Numbered from the stretch's first letter, positions 16,777-26,011 are shown. The stretch is 46,183 bases of DNA from Microthrixaceae bacterium (GCA_947449015.1 CANFQA010000019.1:1-46183), one strand, 5' to 3'. The notes: a model not told the origin generated them from the letters alone. Numbers and translations: made by a program.

Positions 16777-18108
16777 ATGTCGCCAGCTGAACAGGTGCTC
16801 CTCACCGGCGGATCGGTGATCGACGGAACCGGCGCTGTTGTTCGCCCGAGTACCGATGTCCTGTTCGAGGTTGATCGCATCGTTGCTGTCGGCCCGCAGG
16901 CCACCGTTTCGGCTGCCCCTAGCGCCACAATCGTCGATGTCACGGGCTGCACGGTGATGCCGGGCCTGATCGACTCCCATTGTCACATCACCTTCGGCGA
17001 ACCAGCCAGCAACGATGAGTTGTTCTTCCATCGGCCGCAGTCCACGGCGATGCTCGTGGCTGCTTTCAACGTCCAGAAGCTACTTCTTGCCGGTGTCACC
17101 GGATTCCTCGATGCCGACTGCATCTTCGATCTGGGTCCGGCTCTGCGCGACGGGATCGAAGCCGGCATCGTTGAGGGACCGCGCATGGTTTCGGGACTGA
17201 ACGCCCTTCTTACTGCGGCCGGTGGCACAGCGGGTCGGTTGATCCCCGACGCCGGGCATCTCGGATACGCCCACGTCATGGGTAGCCGCGACGAAATAGT
17301 TCGCACCACACGCCAGCAGATCAAGTACGGCGCCGACTGGATCAAGATCCATGTCACAGGTTCAGTGCCGAACTCGAATGGCGAACTCACGGTGTGGTCG
17401 CTCGACGAACTGCGTGCTGTCACCGACACCGCACACGCGCTCGGAACGCCGGCGATCGCGCACTGTCGTAGCGCCGAATCCACCCGACTCGCTGCGCTCG
17501 CTGGCGTCGATCTCATCCTTCATGCGTCATTTCTCGATGACGCGGCGGTTGAGGCTGTGGTCGAAGCCGGCTGTGCCGTTGCTCCGACATTCACGTTTCT
17601 GGCAAATCTCGCCGATCATGGTCACCGGGTCGGTTCATCCACCGCTCAGGTCGATCTGTTCCGCGGTGAGATCGAAGCCACGGCGGCCATGCTGCGTGTT
17701 GCGTTCGATGCGGGCGTGCCCATTTTGTGTGGATCCGAGAGTGGATTCGCTCTCACTCCCTATGGGCACTGGCATGCGAGAGAGATGGAGTTGTTGGTCG
17801 ATGCGATGGGTCTCACGCCGCTCGAAGCAATTTCCTGCGCCACGCGAAATGGGGCCATAGCCCTGCGTCGACCGCTCGACTCCATCGGGGTCATCGCCCC
17901 TGACGCCGTCGCTGATCTCCTCGTGGTTGAAGGCGACCCGTCCAGTGATGTCACCCTGCTCGGCGATCGTCGCCGATTCCGACATGTGTTCTCCCGAGGT
18001 CGTGCTGTCGACCTGGATCGTCCATGGCCCGAGCGCCAACCGCTTGCCGGCGAGAAGGTCGGGCAATGGGCGACGCAACCGCTTACCTGGGACATGGTCA
18101 ATCCATGA
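16777..18108 (+). CDS. Amidohydrolase (imidazolonepropionase-like), first gene of the P450 operon
   Basis: A 443-residue metal-dependent TIM-barrel hydrolase. HCH at residues 68-70, the Lys ligand K190 (DWIKIHV), H229 (AIAHC) and H249 (LILHAS) are in place. Where most relatives have GTDSG with a catalytic Asp, this protein has GSESG (residues 319-323), so E321 occupies that position. The family cleaves amides, lactams or ring C-N/C-O bonds. ATG 16777 has AGGAGAGGG before it. It begins a run of five genes with four-base stop/start overlaps plus one closely spaced gene, and a copy of the shared palindrome lies upstream. Confidence 0.85.
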   Translation: MSPAEQVLLTGGSVIDGTGAVVRPSTDVLFEVDRIVAVGPQATVSAAPSATIVDVTGCTVMPGLIDSHCHITFGEPASNDELFFHRPQSTAMLVAAFNVQKLLLAGVTGFLDADCIFDLGPALRDGIEAGIVEGPRMVSGLNALLTAAGGTAGRLIPDAGHLGYAHVMGSRDEIVRTTRQQIKYGADWIKIHVTGSVPNSNGELTVWSLDELRAVTDTAHALGTPAIAHCRSAESTRLAALAGVDLILHASFLDDAAVEAVVEAGCAVAPTFTFLANLADHGHRVGSSTAQVDLFRGEIEATAAMLRVAFDAGVPILCGSESGFALTPYGHWHAREMELLVDAMGLTPLEAISCATRNGAIALRRPLDSIGVIAPDAVADLLVVEGDPSSDVTLLGDRRRFRHVFSRGRAVDLDRPWPERQPLAGEKVGQWATQPLTWDMVNP

Positions 18109-18929
18109 ATTCGCGTTCGGTCATTGTTACCGGTGCGGGAAACGGGTTGGGTGCCGAGATAGCCCGTTTCGCGAGTGAGGCCGGGTGGATCGTTGGTGTT
18201 CTTGATCGCGATCTTGATGCAGCATCGCGTGTCGCCGCATCGCTCGGGGAGGACGCAATTGCCCTCGAAGCCGACATCACCAACGAGGTAGATATTGAGG
18301 CCGCGTTCGACGAGTTTGCGGCGCGCAGCGGTCGTCCGGCGCCCGACGGCATCGTGTGTAACGCCGGCATCGTCCGATTCGGTCCGCTTCTGGATCTCGA
18401 AGCGAGCGACTGGCGATCGGTGGTTGATGTCAATCTCACCGGCACGTTCCTCACGGCCCGCGCCTACGCCCGCTGTGTGATCGGCGCCAAGCAGTCTGGA
18501 GCGATCGTCACTGTCACCTCGATGAATGGGGTGGCTGCCGGACCCAACGCTGGCGCCTACGGCGCCACGAAGGCTGGCATCGCGCGGCTCACCACACAGA
18601 TGGCGCTCGAATGGGGCCCCCTCGGCATTCGGGCGAATGCCGTTGCCCCCGGACTCATCGATGCCGGCATGTCAGAGCCCATCTACGCCGATCCCGAAAT
18701 TCGTCGGTTGCGCTCTGAACGAGTGCCCGTGGGTCGACTCGGAACCGGTGCCGATGTTGCATCAGTGGTTCTGTTCCTGCTCTCCGATGACGCGGCCTAT
18801 GTCAATGGCACAGAGCTTCTGGTCGACGGCGGCGTCACCGGTTCGGTGATCAGCACGCTGCCGCGCCCGCAGTCAGTCGATTCGGTGGGGTTGGGTGAGC
18901 AACCACCCCGAACCGGCGGCGGGCGATGA
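18105..18929 (+). CDS. Short-chain dehydrogenase/reductase (classical SDR)
   Basis: A 274-residue NAD(P)-dependent oxidoreductase. It has TGAGNGLG at the N-terminus, NAG in the fourth strand, catalytic Ser in VTSMNG and YGATK (YxxxK), plus LLVDGG near the end. An Asp after beta-2 (VLDRD) suggests NAD preference. The C-terminal 25 residues after the SDR fold are Pro-rich and extra. ATG 18105 overlaps the amidohydrolase stop (ATGA). In context it probably oxidises an alcohol made by the P450 of the same operon (inference). Confidence 0.92.
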   Translation: MNSRSVIVTGAGNGLGAEIARFASEAGWIVGVLDRDLDAASRVAASLGEDAIALEADITNEVDIEAAFDEFAARSGRPAPDGIVCNAGIVRFGPLLDLEASDWRSVVDVNLTGTFLTARAYARCVIGAKQSGAIVTVTSMNGVAAGPNAGAYGATKAGIARLTTQMALEWGPLGIRANAVAPGLIDAGMSEPIYADPEIRRLRSERVPVGRLGTGADVASVVLFLLSDDAAYVNGTELLVDGGVTGSVISTLPRPQSVDSVGLGEQPPRTGGGR

Positions 18930-19672
18930 CGCGGAATCTGCTTCTCATCGGTGGTCCCGGGCATGAGTTTGATGACATTGCTGAGGCGCTGGATGGACTG
19001 TTCGTCTCGGTCGGGATCGAGACGACGGTGGTCACCCATCCTGACGACATGATGGACAAGCTCAGGTCCGGTGACGACGACTACGACCTACTCACTGTGC
19101 ACGCGCTTCATTGGGGCATGGACGCAGAGCGCTACGCGCATCTTCGCGAGGATCACGCCTACTTCCTGAGCAGGGTTGATGCTGGAGGGATTCGTGATTT
19201 TGTCGAGCGTGGGGGCGGACTGCTCGCGCTGCATACGGCGGTGATCTGTTTCGATGCTGAACCGATCTGGCACGAACTGTGCGGTGCGGCTTGGCACTGG
19301 GAGCGATCCACTCATCCTGAAGTTGCCAAGTCCGAGGTTGTAATCACGGAGCAGGGGCGGGCTCATCCAATCACCGCTGGCGTCGAGGACTTCACGATTG
19401 TCGACGAGGTCTATGGGTTCCTCGATGAGAGTGCAGATCTGGAGCCACTTCTCGTCGGTTCGCATGGCGGGCGCACCCATCCGCTGCTCTGGGCCCGCAG
19501 TCAGGGATCAGGTCGTGTCGTTACCGATCTACTCGGCCATGAGGTCAGGTCGATCGACCACCCGGTGCATGGGTCGATCCTCCAGCAAGCAGCGGTCTGG
19601 GCCGCTGGAGGACGCGCCAACGCCGTCGGAACCAGCGGGAACAATCGAACCATCGGGAAGGCAGAAGGATGA
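18926..19672 (+). CDS. ThuA-like domain protein
   Basis: A 248-residue protein of the ThuA (trehalose utilisation)/glutamine-amidotransferase-like fold. Signature segments are FVERGGGLLALHTAVICF, a central HP.I..G.EDF region, DEVYGF, and LWARSQGSGRVVTDLLGH near the end. Members often accompany secondary-metabolite and sugar-derivative degradation genes but have no settled reaction. Overlaps both neighbours by ATGA, so it is an integral part of the operon rather than a passenger. Confidence 0.8.
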   Translation: MTRNLLLIGGPGHEFDDIAEALDGLFVSVGIETTVVTHPDDMMDKLRSGDDDYDLLTVHALHWGMDAERYAHLREDHAYFLSRVDAGGIRDFVERGGGLLALHTAVICFDAEPIWHELCGAAWHWERSTHPEVAKSEVVITEQGRAHPITAGVEDFTIVDEVYGFLDESADLEPLLVGSHGGRTHPLLWARSQGSGRVVTDLLGHEVRSIDHPVHGSILQQAAVWAAGGRANAVGTSGNNRTIGKAEG

Positions 19673-20880
19673 CCGAACCTACCGAGGTGACGATCTCCAC
19701 CTATGAGGAGGCACGAGAGGCCTTCCGGCAGAAGCACCTGCGTCAGGCGCTCTACGACGCCGGAGATGTGGTCATGGCCGATGTACTCGTCAATTTGCAT
19801 GGAGATGAACATCGGGCGCGTCGCCGTCTCGAGAACCGGCTCTTCCGACGAGACTCACAGATGCTCTATGAGCGGGAACTCTTTCCACCGATCGTGGCCG
19901 AGACACTGGCTCCGCATATTGCAGCAGGTGGCGCAGAACTCGTGACACTCAGTCACCAGATGATGATGAATCTGGCGGCGTTCACCTCGGGTGTTGACCG
20001 TCCTCTGGGAACGCCGGAGGAAACCTTTCGGCTCTACTCGTATCTGATGCTGTTCATCGAGGGGGCCACGCTGGCGCACTACACCGGCGACCGCGAGGCC
20101 AAACGGGCTGAGGTCGCTGCAGCACTTGCAGCGTTCGATGTCGAATTCCTCCAGCCCTCAATTCGTCGGCGTGAGGACGCGATTGCTCGGTGTGAAAGTG
20201 AGGAGATCGGCGAGGACGAACTACCGCGCGATGTGCTGACTGTCTTGCTGCGCAACCGTGATGACCTTGAGCTTCCCGATGAGGTGGTGCTGCGCGAGAC
20301 CTGCTTCTATCTGCTCGCCGGCGCGCATACTTCGGCGACGGCTTTCGTGCGCACGCTCGATGTCCTCTTCGAGATGGCGATCACCTCCCCCGAAGATGCC
20401 GAGCGGGCCCGCCATGACATGGGTTTCCTCCAGCGCTGCGTGCACGAGACCATCCGACTCCAGCCTTCGAGTCCGGTGGCGATGAGGTGGGCACTCGAGG
20501 AGATCGAACTCTCGGGGGGACGGCGGATCGCTTCCGGCGACAAAGTCGTGATTGACCTCATGTCCGCCAATCGAGATACCGCTGCCTTTGGGGAAAGTGC
20601 CGATCTGCACGATCCCCATCGGCAACTGGCGGCCGGCGTTGCACCCTGGGGTCTCAGCTTCGGACTCGGAATGCATGCCTGCATCGGGCAGGAACTCGCC
20701 GCGGGAACGGATGCGATCGGCGATGTCGATGTGCAGGATCAGCTCTACGGGCTTGTGCCCGTGGCAGTGCAGGCTGTGCTCGCCGCTGGCATTCATCCCG
20801 ATCCTGCTGACCCCGCCCGACGCGATCCGGCATCGGAACGTGGGTACTGGGCGAAGTATCCGGTGGTGTTCGGCAGGTGA
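19669..20880 (+). CDS. Cytochrome P450
   Basis: A 403-residue soluble haem monooxygenase. The I-helix oxygen-binding motif AGAHT is at 217-221, the K-helix E260-x-x-R263 in HETIRLQP, and the haem-binding loop FGLGMHACIG ends with C338. Length is typical of bacterial class I P450s. No ferredoxin or ferredoxin reductase gene is visible nearby, so electron donors must come from elsewhere in the genome. Overlaps the ThuA-like gene (ATGA) and the ligase gene (GTGA). The family assignment is firm, the subfamily is not. Confidence 0.95.
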   Translation: MTEPTEVTISTYEEAREAFRQKHLRQALYDAGDVVMADVLVNLHGDEHRARRRLENRLFRRDSQMLYERELFPPIVAETLAPHIAAGGAELVTLSHQMMMNLAAFTSGVDRPLGTPEETFRLYSYLMLFIEGATLAHYTGDREAKRAEVAAALAAFDVEFLQPSIRRREDAIARCESEEIGEDELPRDVLTVLLRNRDDLELPDEVVLRETCFYLLAGAHTSATAFVRTLDVLFEMAITSPEDAERARHDMGFLQRCVHETIRLQPSSPVAMRWALEEIELSGGRRIASGDKVVIDLMSANRDTAAFGESADLHDPHRQLAAGVAPWGLSFGLGMHACIGQELAAGTDAIGDVDVQDQLYGLVPVAVQAVLAAGIHPDPADPARRDPASERGYWAKYPVVFGR

Positions 20881-22781
20881 CGCAGCCGGTGTGGTTTCCT
20901 GACGCCGCGACAAAGGAAAGGTCGCGAACTGCAGCGTTCATGGCCGTGTACGACATCGAGGACTACCCGTCCCTGGTCGACCGATCGATCCGTGAACCAG
21001 AGTGGTTCTGGGATGCCGTCATTGATTTTCTGGGGATCGGTTTCCAACGCCGTTACTCCCGTGTCGCCGATGACAGCGATGGAATGGCCTGGACACGATG
21101 GTTCGACGATGGCGCCGTCAATCTCTCGGCGGTCTGTCTCGATCGCTGGGCTGATGATCCTGCCCATGCACACCGGGTGGCACTTCTTGGCGAACATGAG
21201 GACGGAAGCGTGGTGGAGTCCACCTTCGCCGAGCTGCGCGATGAAGTTTCCCGGCTCGCCGGTGCATTGGCCCAGCGCGGTGTGCGGCCCGGTGATCGGG
21301 TCGCATTGCTGCTCGGTCTTGATGATGCCGTGCGAGTGTTCCTTGCCATTGCTCGACTTGGTGCCGTTGCGGTGCCGATCTTCTCGGGCTTCGGTGCGGG
21401 CGCAGTGCAGGTTCGTCTGGTTGATGGCGGGTGCACGGTTCTGGTCACGACTCCGACCACGACGCGACGGGGTCGCCAGGTGGCAGTACGAGCGGTTGCT
21501 GATCAGGCAGCGGCGGAGGCCCGTGAGCTCGGTGTCAACTGCGAGGTGGTTGATGTCGATGAGCTGCGCTCGAGTCAAGCTGCACCGGTTGATCCGGTCA
21601 TCACTCCCGCCGAGACACCTGTGTTGCTCGCGTACACCTCCGGCACCACCGGCCGCCCGAAGGGTGCGGTGCATGTTCACGGTGGGCTGACCGTGAAACT
21701 GGCGCAGGAGGGCGCGTTCCAAGCCGACCTGCGCCCGGGGGATCGGGCCTGTTGGTTGACCGATATGGGCTGGATCATGGGTCCGTGGATCATGGTTGCC
21801 GCATTGGCCAACGGCGCCACGCTGGTCACCTACGACGGAGCGCCGGACTGGCCCGATGCCGGCCGGGTGTGGTCACTAGTGGAACGGCACGCACTCACGT
21901 TTCTCGGAGTGTCTCCGACGCTCATTCGTGCGCTCGCCGGTGCGGGTGATCACTATCTCGAGGGCGCCCAGCTTGATTCGTTGATCGCGTTCGGATCCAC
22001 GGGTGAACCCTGGAACGCAGCGGAATGGTGGTGGCTGTTCGACACCGTAGGTGGCGGCTCGCGTCCCATCATCAACATCTCGGGCGGCACCGAGATCGGC
22101 GCATGTCTGCTGTCGGTGAACCTTCTGCAGGGCTGCGTTCCGTGTTCGGTGGGTGGACCGGCGCTCGGGGTCGCCGTCGATGTCGTCGATGATGCTGGCC
22201 AATCGCTGCGGGGGACAGGTGACGTGGGAGAACTCGTGGTTCGCAGTGCATGGCCCGGGATGACCCGCGGTGTCTGGGGTGACAACACTCGTTATCTCGA
22301 GACCTATTGGTCGCGATACCCGGGTATCTGGTGGCATGGCGACTGGGCGGAGGTTGACGACGACGGGTTCTGGTTCTTGCATGGCCGAAGCGATGACACT
22401 CTGAACATCGCTGGCAAGCGGATCGGCCCGGCTGAGATTGAATCCGCTGCCACTGCGGTTGATGGTGTCGTGATGGCTGCTGCTGTTGGACTTCCTCATC
22501 CGGTGAAGGGTGAGGTCATCGGCCTGTGGTGTGTCGCCGCCACGCAGACCATTCACCATGACGAACTTGCGAGACTCATTGTGTCATCGGTGGAAGCGAC
22601 CTTCGGTCCGGCGTTCCGTCCAGCGCATCTCGTCTTCGTGTCGGCTCTGCCGCAGACCCGTTCGGGCAAGATCGTGCGCAGAGCGGTACGCGCTCGTGCC
22701 ATTGGTGTGGATGCCGGTGATCTCTCGACCCTGGAGGATCCTGCGGCCCTTGACGCCATCGTTGCGGTGACCTTCGAATGA
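20877..22781 (+). CDS. Acetyl-CoA-synthetase-like acyl-CoA ligase
   Basis: A 634-residue ANL-superfamily ligase of the acetyl/propionyl/acetoacetyl-CoA synthetase branch, judged by the WFWDAVIDFL N-terminal segment and length. Adenylation motifs: AYTSGTTGRPKG, SGGTEIG, KRIGPAEIE and the catalytic Lys in TRSGKIVRR. It should activate a carboxylic acid to its CoA ester through an acyl-AMP. Start is GTG 20877 overlapping the P450 stop. In this operon it may activate an acid product rather than acetate (inference). Confidence 0.92.
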   Translation: MTQPVWFPDAATKERSRTAAFMAVYDIEDYPSLVDRSIREPEWFWDAVIDFLGIGFQRRYSRVADDSDGMAWTRWFDDGAVNLSAVCLDRWADDPAHAHRVALLGEHEDGSVVESTFAELRDEVSRLAGALAQRGVRPGDRVALLLGLDDAVRVFLAIARLGAVAVPIFSGFGAGAVQVRLVDGGCTVLVTTPTTTRRGRQVAVRAVADQAAAEARELGVNCEVVDVDELRSSQAAPVDPVITPAETPVLLAYTSGTTGRPKGAVHVHGGLTVKLAQEGAFQADLRPGDRACWLTDMGWIMGPWIMVAALANGATLVTYDGAPDWPDAGRVWSLVERHALTFLGVSPTLIRALAGAGDHYLEGAQLDSLIAFGSTGEPWNAAEWWWLFDTVGGGSRPIINISGGTEIGACLLSVNLLQGCVPCSVGGPALGVAVDVVDDAGQSLRGTGDVGELVVRSAWPGMTRGVWGDNTRYLETYWSRYPGIWWHGDWAEVDDDGFWFLHGRSDDTLNIAGKRIGPAEIESAATAVDGVVMAAAVGLPHPVKGEVIGLWCVAATQTIHHDELARLIVSSVEATFGPAFRPAHLVFVSALPQTRSGKIVRRAVRARAIGVDAGDLSTLEDPAALDAIVAVTFE

Positions 22782-22791
22782 GGAGAGTTCG

Positions 22792-23796
22792 ATGATCGAT
22801 ATCCATGCCCATGTCGTGTTGGAATCCGTGCTCGGCGCAGCCGGTGAACTCGGCCCCGAACTCGACGACGGCGATGCGGCCACCGGTCGGCCCTCGTGTT
22901 TCCGGGTGGGGAGCTACAACCTCATCGGAGTTCGCTATCGCGGGAGTGCATTCATGGACCTCGATCTGCGGATCGAAGCGATGGACGCCGCCGGCATTGA
23001 CCTGCAGGTTCTTTCACCCAATCCACTCACGTACTTCTCTCATGTCGATGCTGAATGGGCCGACCGGTTCTGTCGTCGCCACAACGATGAACTCGCCTCG
23101 CTGGTCGCCGGTGCTCCTGATCGCGTGAGGGGTTTCGCACAAGTACCGATGCAGGATCCGACGCGGGCATGTGCCGAGCTGGTTCGGTCGGTTCGAGAAC
23201 TCGGGTTGGTGGCTCCGTACCTCGGCACCGATCTCGGCCGCCCACTCGACGATCCTTCCTTTGACGAGTTCTGGGCGACATGTGTGGAGCTCGACGTTCC
23301 GGTGTTCTTCCACCCAGCGCCTGATGGCATCGATCGTCCTCGCCGGGACGAACGACTGGAGCGCTTCGATGGTGATTTGTGGCTCGGATTCCTCTACGAG
23401 GAGAGCATTGCGGTGACGTCGCTGGTGTTGGGCGGTGTGCTCGATCGGCACCCCGCGCTTGATGTGTGTGTCAGTCACGGTGGCGGCGCCACGTCATGGC
23501 TGGCCGAACGTATGGAGCACGCAGCGCGCACTCGCCCATGGGGAACCGAAGCGCTGGCTGAACCCGGTGCGGTCGAGCAGCGACTCCGGAGGATCTGGTG
23601 GGATGCCCATGTCGGCGGACCGCGTGCGCTGGCAGCACTTCTTGCGGCGTTCGGGTCAGAGCGACTGGTTGCCGGCACCAACATGGCGGGTTGGGATCAG
23701 TCTCGTGATCCCTCCTGGGGCGATGCCGCACTTGTTTCGATCATGGATGCCAATGCTCGACGGCTCCTGCGACTGGATCGCTCTGGTCGTCTCTAA
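22792..23796 (+). CDS. ACMSD-type amidohydrolase/decarboxylase
   Basis: A 334-residue member of amidohydrolase family 2, related to aminocarboxymuconate semialdehyde decarboxylase and vanillate-type nonoxidative decarboxylases. Metal ligands H5 and H7 (DIHAHV), His in VFFHPAP and His in VSHGGGATSW are present. The usual C-terminal GTDYP Asp is replaced: the sequence reads GTNMAGWD, so either Asn stands in or the later Asp serves. ATG 22792 has AGGAG before it, ten bases after the ligase stop. Last gene of the operon. Confidence 0.85.
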   Translation: MIDIHAHVVLESVLGAAGELGPELDDGDAATGRPSCFRVGSYNLIGVRYRGSAFMDLDLRIEAMDAAGIDLQVLSPNPLTYFSHVDAEWADRFCRRHNDELASLVAGAPDRVRGFAQVPMQDPTRACAELVRSVRELGLVAPYLGTDLGRPLDDPSFDEFWATCVELDVPVFFHPAPDGIDRPRRDERLERFDGDLWLGFLYEESIAVTSLVLGGVLDRHPALDVCVSHGGGATSWLAERMEHAARTRPWGTEALAEPGAVEQRLRRIWWDAHVGGPRALAALLAAFGSERLVAGTNMAGWDQSRDPSWGDAALVSIMDANARRLLRLDRSGRL

Positions 23797-23816
23797 GGTC
23801 GACGACGAACGCGGCT

Positions 23817-24116
23817 TCAGTCCCGCAGTTCGTACTGCACCGCACTGCGGATCTCGATGAAAGGAGCGATGAGTTCGGCGATGACGCGCTGATGCTGCGG
23901 GTGATCGCGGTACACGAGGAAACCTTCGACATCATCGAAATCGGCGACCACCACGAAGTCGAAGTTCCCCTCATTCACGCCGATGTCGGAGCCGAAGTGG
24001 TAGCTGCGGATCGTGGGAACGACACCGGGAAGTTCACCGAGCGCGTTTTCGACGGCGACGCGTTGGTCGTCGGTCCAGTTCGGGGTCCAGCGGAACATCA
24101 CGGTGTGTCGAATCAT
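23817..24116 (-). CDS. Dabb (stress-responsive alpha/beta barrel) domain protein
   Basis: A 99-residue single-domain dimeric alpha+beta barrel protein. It starts with the family signature MIRHTVMFRW and has the central DFVVVADFDDVEGFLVYRDHPQHQ. Dabb proteins are found as small cyclases, in aromatic degradation clusters and as stress proteins. Convergent with the P450 operon (20 bases) and divergent from the first cleavage oxygenase, so its promoter lies in the same 173-base gap as operator site 2. Confidence 0.9.
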   Translation of the reverse strand: MIRHTVMFRWTPNWTDDQRVAVENALGELPGVVPTIRSYHFGSDIGVNEGNFDFVVVADFDDVEGFLVYRDHPQHQRVIAELIAPFIEIRSAVQYELRD

Positions 24117-24209
24117 CGCGCCAAGGTAGTGGGTGTGCGAGTGGCCTCGCGCTGGTCAGGGCCAACCCAACTTGGCAGGATGACGAGGCCTCTCATCGCT
24201 CGATGTCGA

Positions 24210-24238
24210 CTGACAGCCAGAGGTTCTTCCGATACGGT
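24210..24238 (+). promoter_or_regulatory. Promoter of the first carotenoid-oxygenase gene
   Basis: CTGACA at 24210-24215 and TACGGT at 24233-24238, separated by 17 bases, form a sigma-70-like promoter. The putative operator begins immediately after the -10 hexamer and would cover the transcription start, the arrangement expected for repression. Confidence 0.55.
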
Positions 24239-24255
24239 GGTGAACACCGTTAACC
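24239..24255. promoter_or_regulatory. Putative shared operator, site 2 (first carotenoid oxygenase)
   Basis: GG-TGAAC-ACC-GTTAA-CC, core 24241-24253, the most symmetric of the five copies, 36 bases before ATG 24290. Confidence 0.72.
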
Positions 24256-24289
24256 GGTGCTGGGCGCCGGATCAGGGCAGGAGGGGACC

Positions 24290-26011
24290 ATGCCGACGCC
24301 GCGCAGTCTGACCACGGCACCGCACGCCGATTTCGAACTCGAGGTGGTGTCGGGCACCTGGCCCGCTGATATCAGTGGTGAGATGGTGCTCTCGAGCCCC
24401 CAGCACTGCACACCAATGGAGTACGGGATCTTCGAATGGGGCGCCACTTGTCGTCTGGCTCTCGAACCGGGCACTCGAGGCGCATCCGCCGGTCGGTTCG
24501 CCTGGCAGTCGCGCTCGATCCAATCCCCTGGCAAACGACTCTGGGATCGACTGCCGGATCAGTTCACCACCAGCGGTACTGGGTATCAGTCGGTGCTTGG
24601 TCCGGCGAACGCCTCCAACACCGCGCCGCTGCCCTGGGGCGGACGGTTGTTCACCACATGGGACGCCGGTCGCCCCATCGAGATCCATCCCGGGACGCTC
24701 GAGTTCGTTGCTGAGGTCGGCCATCGTGACAGTTGGGGCGGTAACTCGCTCTCGATGCCGGGCGTGATGCCCTTCCTGCTCTCGTCGGCTCATCCCGTTG
24801 TTGATCCCGATCGCGACTGCATGTGGAGCGTGAAGCTCGACTTCGTGTTCGAGCCCAGCTTCGGCATGCGACCCGCAGTGGTGCGTTACGACGCCGCCGA
24901 CGGCACGCAGGTGCGCTACTGGCCGCTCGATGGCGTGGTCTTCGGTGGATCGACGCATACGGTCAGTCAGACCCGCGACTGGCTGATCCTCGCCGATTCC
25001 GGCAACTTCAAACCTGATCCGGCCGAGATGTTCGGTGGAGAGCGCGAACTCACCATCGATGACGAGGTGCCGGTGTGGCTCATTCGTAAGGATCAGCTCG
25101 AGGGACTTCCCACTGGTTCTCCGGTGGCCCCCGTCACCATCATGATGTCGCCACCGACGGGTCATTTCTACGGGCGCTGGGACGACTCCGATGGCATTTC
25201 GGTCGTCTGGGAGGGCATGGACCTCATGGACCTCGCGCTGTACCTCAAGCCCGGTGATCTCGACGTGAACGGCAACCCCATCGATCCCGCCGCAGTTGGT
25301 CTCTACAACATGGCGATGGCTCCCGAGAGCATCGTCGAGGTCCTGTTCGATCCCACGACCGGCCGAGCTATCGAGCGCGGCGTGTATCGCGAGGAATGGA
25401 ACTTCAATCTTCAACTCTCGGCGATGGACTGGTCCACCGAGGGGATGTCGAAACCCACGCTCCATCATGTGACCTACCAGGGCTGCCGGCCGGGCAACAT
25501 CTCACAACGGGCGGCGAGGCTCTATGAGGGACGTATCGATCTCGATCAACTTCGTGAGGAAACACCCGGTTCACTGGCCACCTTCGAGCGCGGTTCGATG
25601 GCGTTGAAGGCGCGCTGGGAGTACTCCGATCTCAGCGATCACATCACCTCGCCCACGTTCGCCCCGCGTGACTGCGGCACGAACGCCGCGCACAGCGCCT
25701 ATGCCGGTGGAGAACCCGGGGGCCACGATGGCTATGTGGTGCTGCCGGTGCTGTCCGATGATGGTTTCCGCGTTGAGTTGTTCGACGCCGCCGCCATCGG
25801 CAGCGGCCCGATAGCGGTGCTCAAGGGAACGAACCGGGAATGCGTGCCACTGCTGCTGCATTCCGCATGGATGCCGGCCTATGACGACCTGGTCGATGCC
25901 GAACGGCTCCGGTTCTCCGATGAACTTTCCGATGAGGTCATGGCCAGTGTGCCCGAGGAGCTCCATGGCGCCATCCGGGATGTGGCCCGCGAATGCGACG
26001 AGCTGTTCTGA
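24290..26011 (+). CDS. Carotenoid/stilbene cleavage oxygenase family protein, long form
   Basis: A 573-residue member of the carotenoid oxygenase (RPE65/CCD/lignostilbene dioxygenase) family, non-haem iron enzymes that cleave C=C bonds of carotenoids, apocarotenoids or stilbenoids. Candidate iron-binding His residues are H168 (SSAHPVVD), H223 (STHTVSQT), H292 (TGHFYGRW) and H524 (LLLHSAWMP). It is about 90 residues longer than the second copy and only distantly similar to it. ATG 24290 follows AGGAGGGG; the preceding 11 codons are probably not translated. It has its own promoter and operator site 2. Confidence 0.85.
   Translation: MPTPRSLTTAPHADFELEVVSGTWPADISGEMVLSSPQHCTPMEYGIFEWGATCRLALEPGTRGASAGRFAWQSRSIQSPGKRLWDRLPDQFTTSGTGYQSVLGPANASNTAPLPWGGRLFTTWDAGRPIEIHPGTLEFVAEVGHRDSWGGNSLSMPGVMPFLLSSAHPVVDPDRDCMWSVKLDFVFEPSFGMRPAVVRYDAADGTQVRYWPLDGVVFGGSTHTVSQTRDWLILADSGNFKPDPAEMFGGERELTIDDEVPVWLIRKDQLEGLPTGSPVAPVTIMMSPPTGHFYGRWDDSDGISVVWEGMDLMDLALYLKPGDLDVNGNPIDPAAVGLYNMAMAPESIVEVLFDPTTGRAIERGVYREEWNFNLQLSAMDWSTEGMSKPTLHHVTYQGCRPGNISQRAARLYEGRIDLDQLREETPGSLATFERGSMALKARWEYSDLSDHITSPTFAPRDCGTNAAHSAYAGGEPGGHDGYVVLPVLSDDGFRVELFDAAAIGSGPIAVLKGTNRECVPLLLHSAWMPAYDDLVDAERLRFSDELSDEVMASVPEELHGAIRDVARECDELF

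Noticed and set aside
20793-21722. Minus-strand open frame of 309 codons over the P450/ligase junction
   Set aside because: Overlaps two well-supported genes with intact catalytic motifs and shows no recognisable domain.
24272-25468. Long minus-strand open frame (398 codons)
   Set aside because: Antisense shadow of the carotenoid-oxygenase gene in GC-rich DNA; no family motifs, while the plus strand has conserved His sites.
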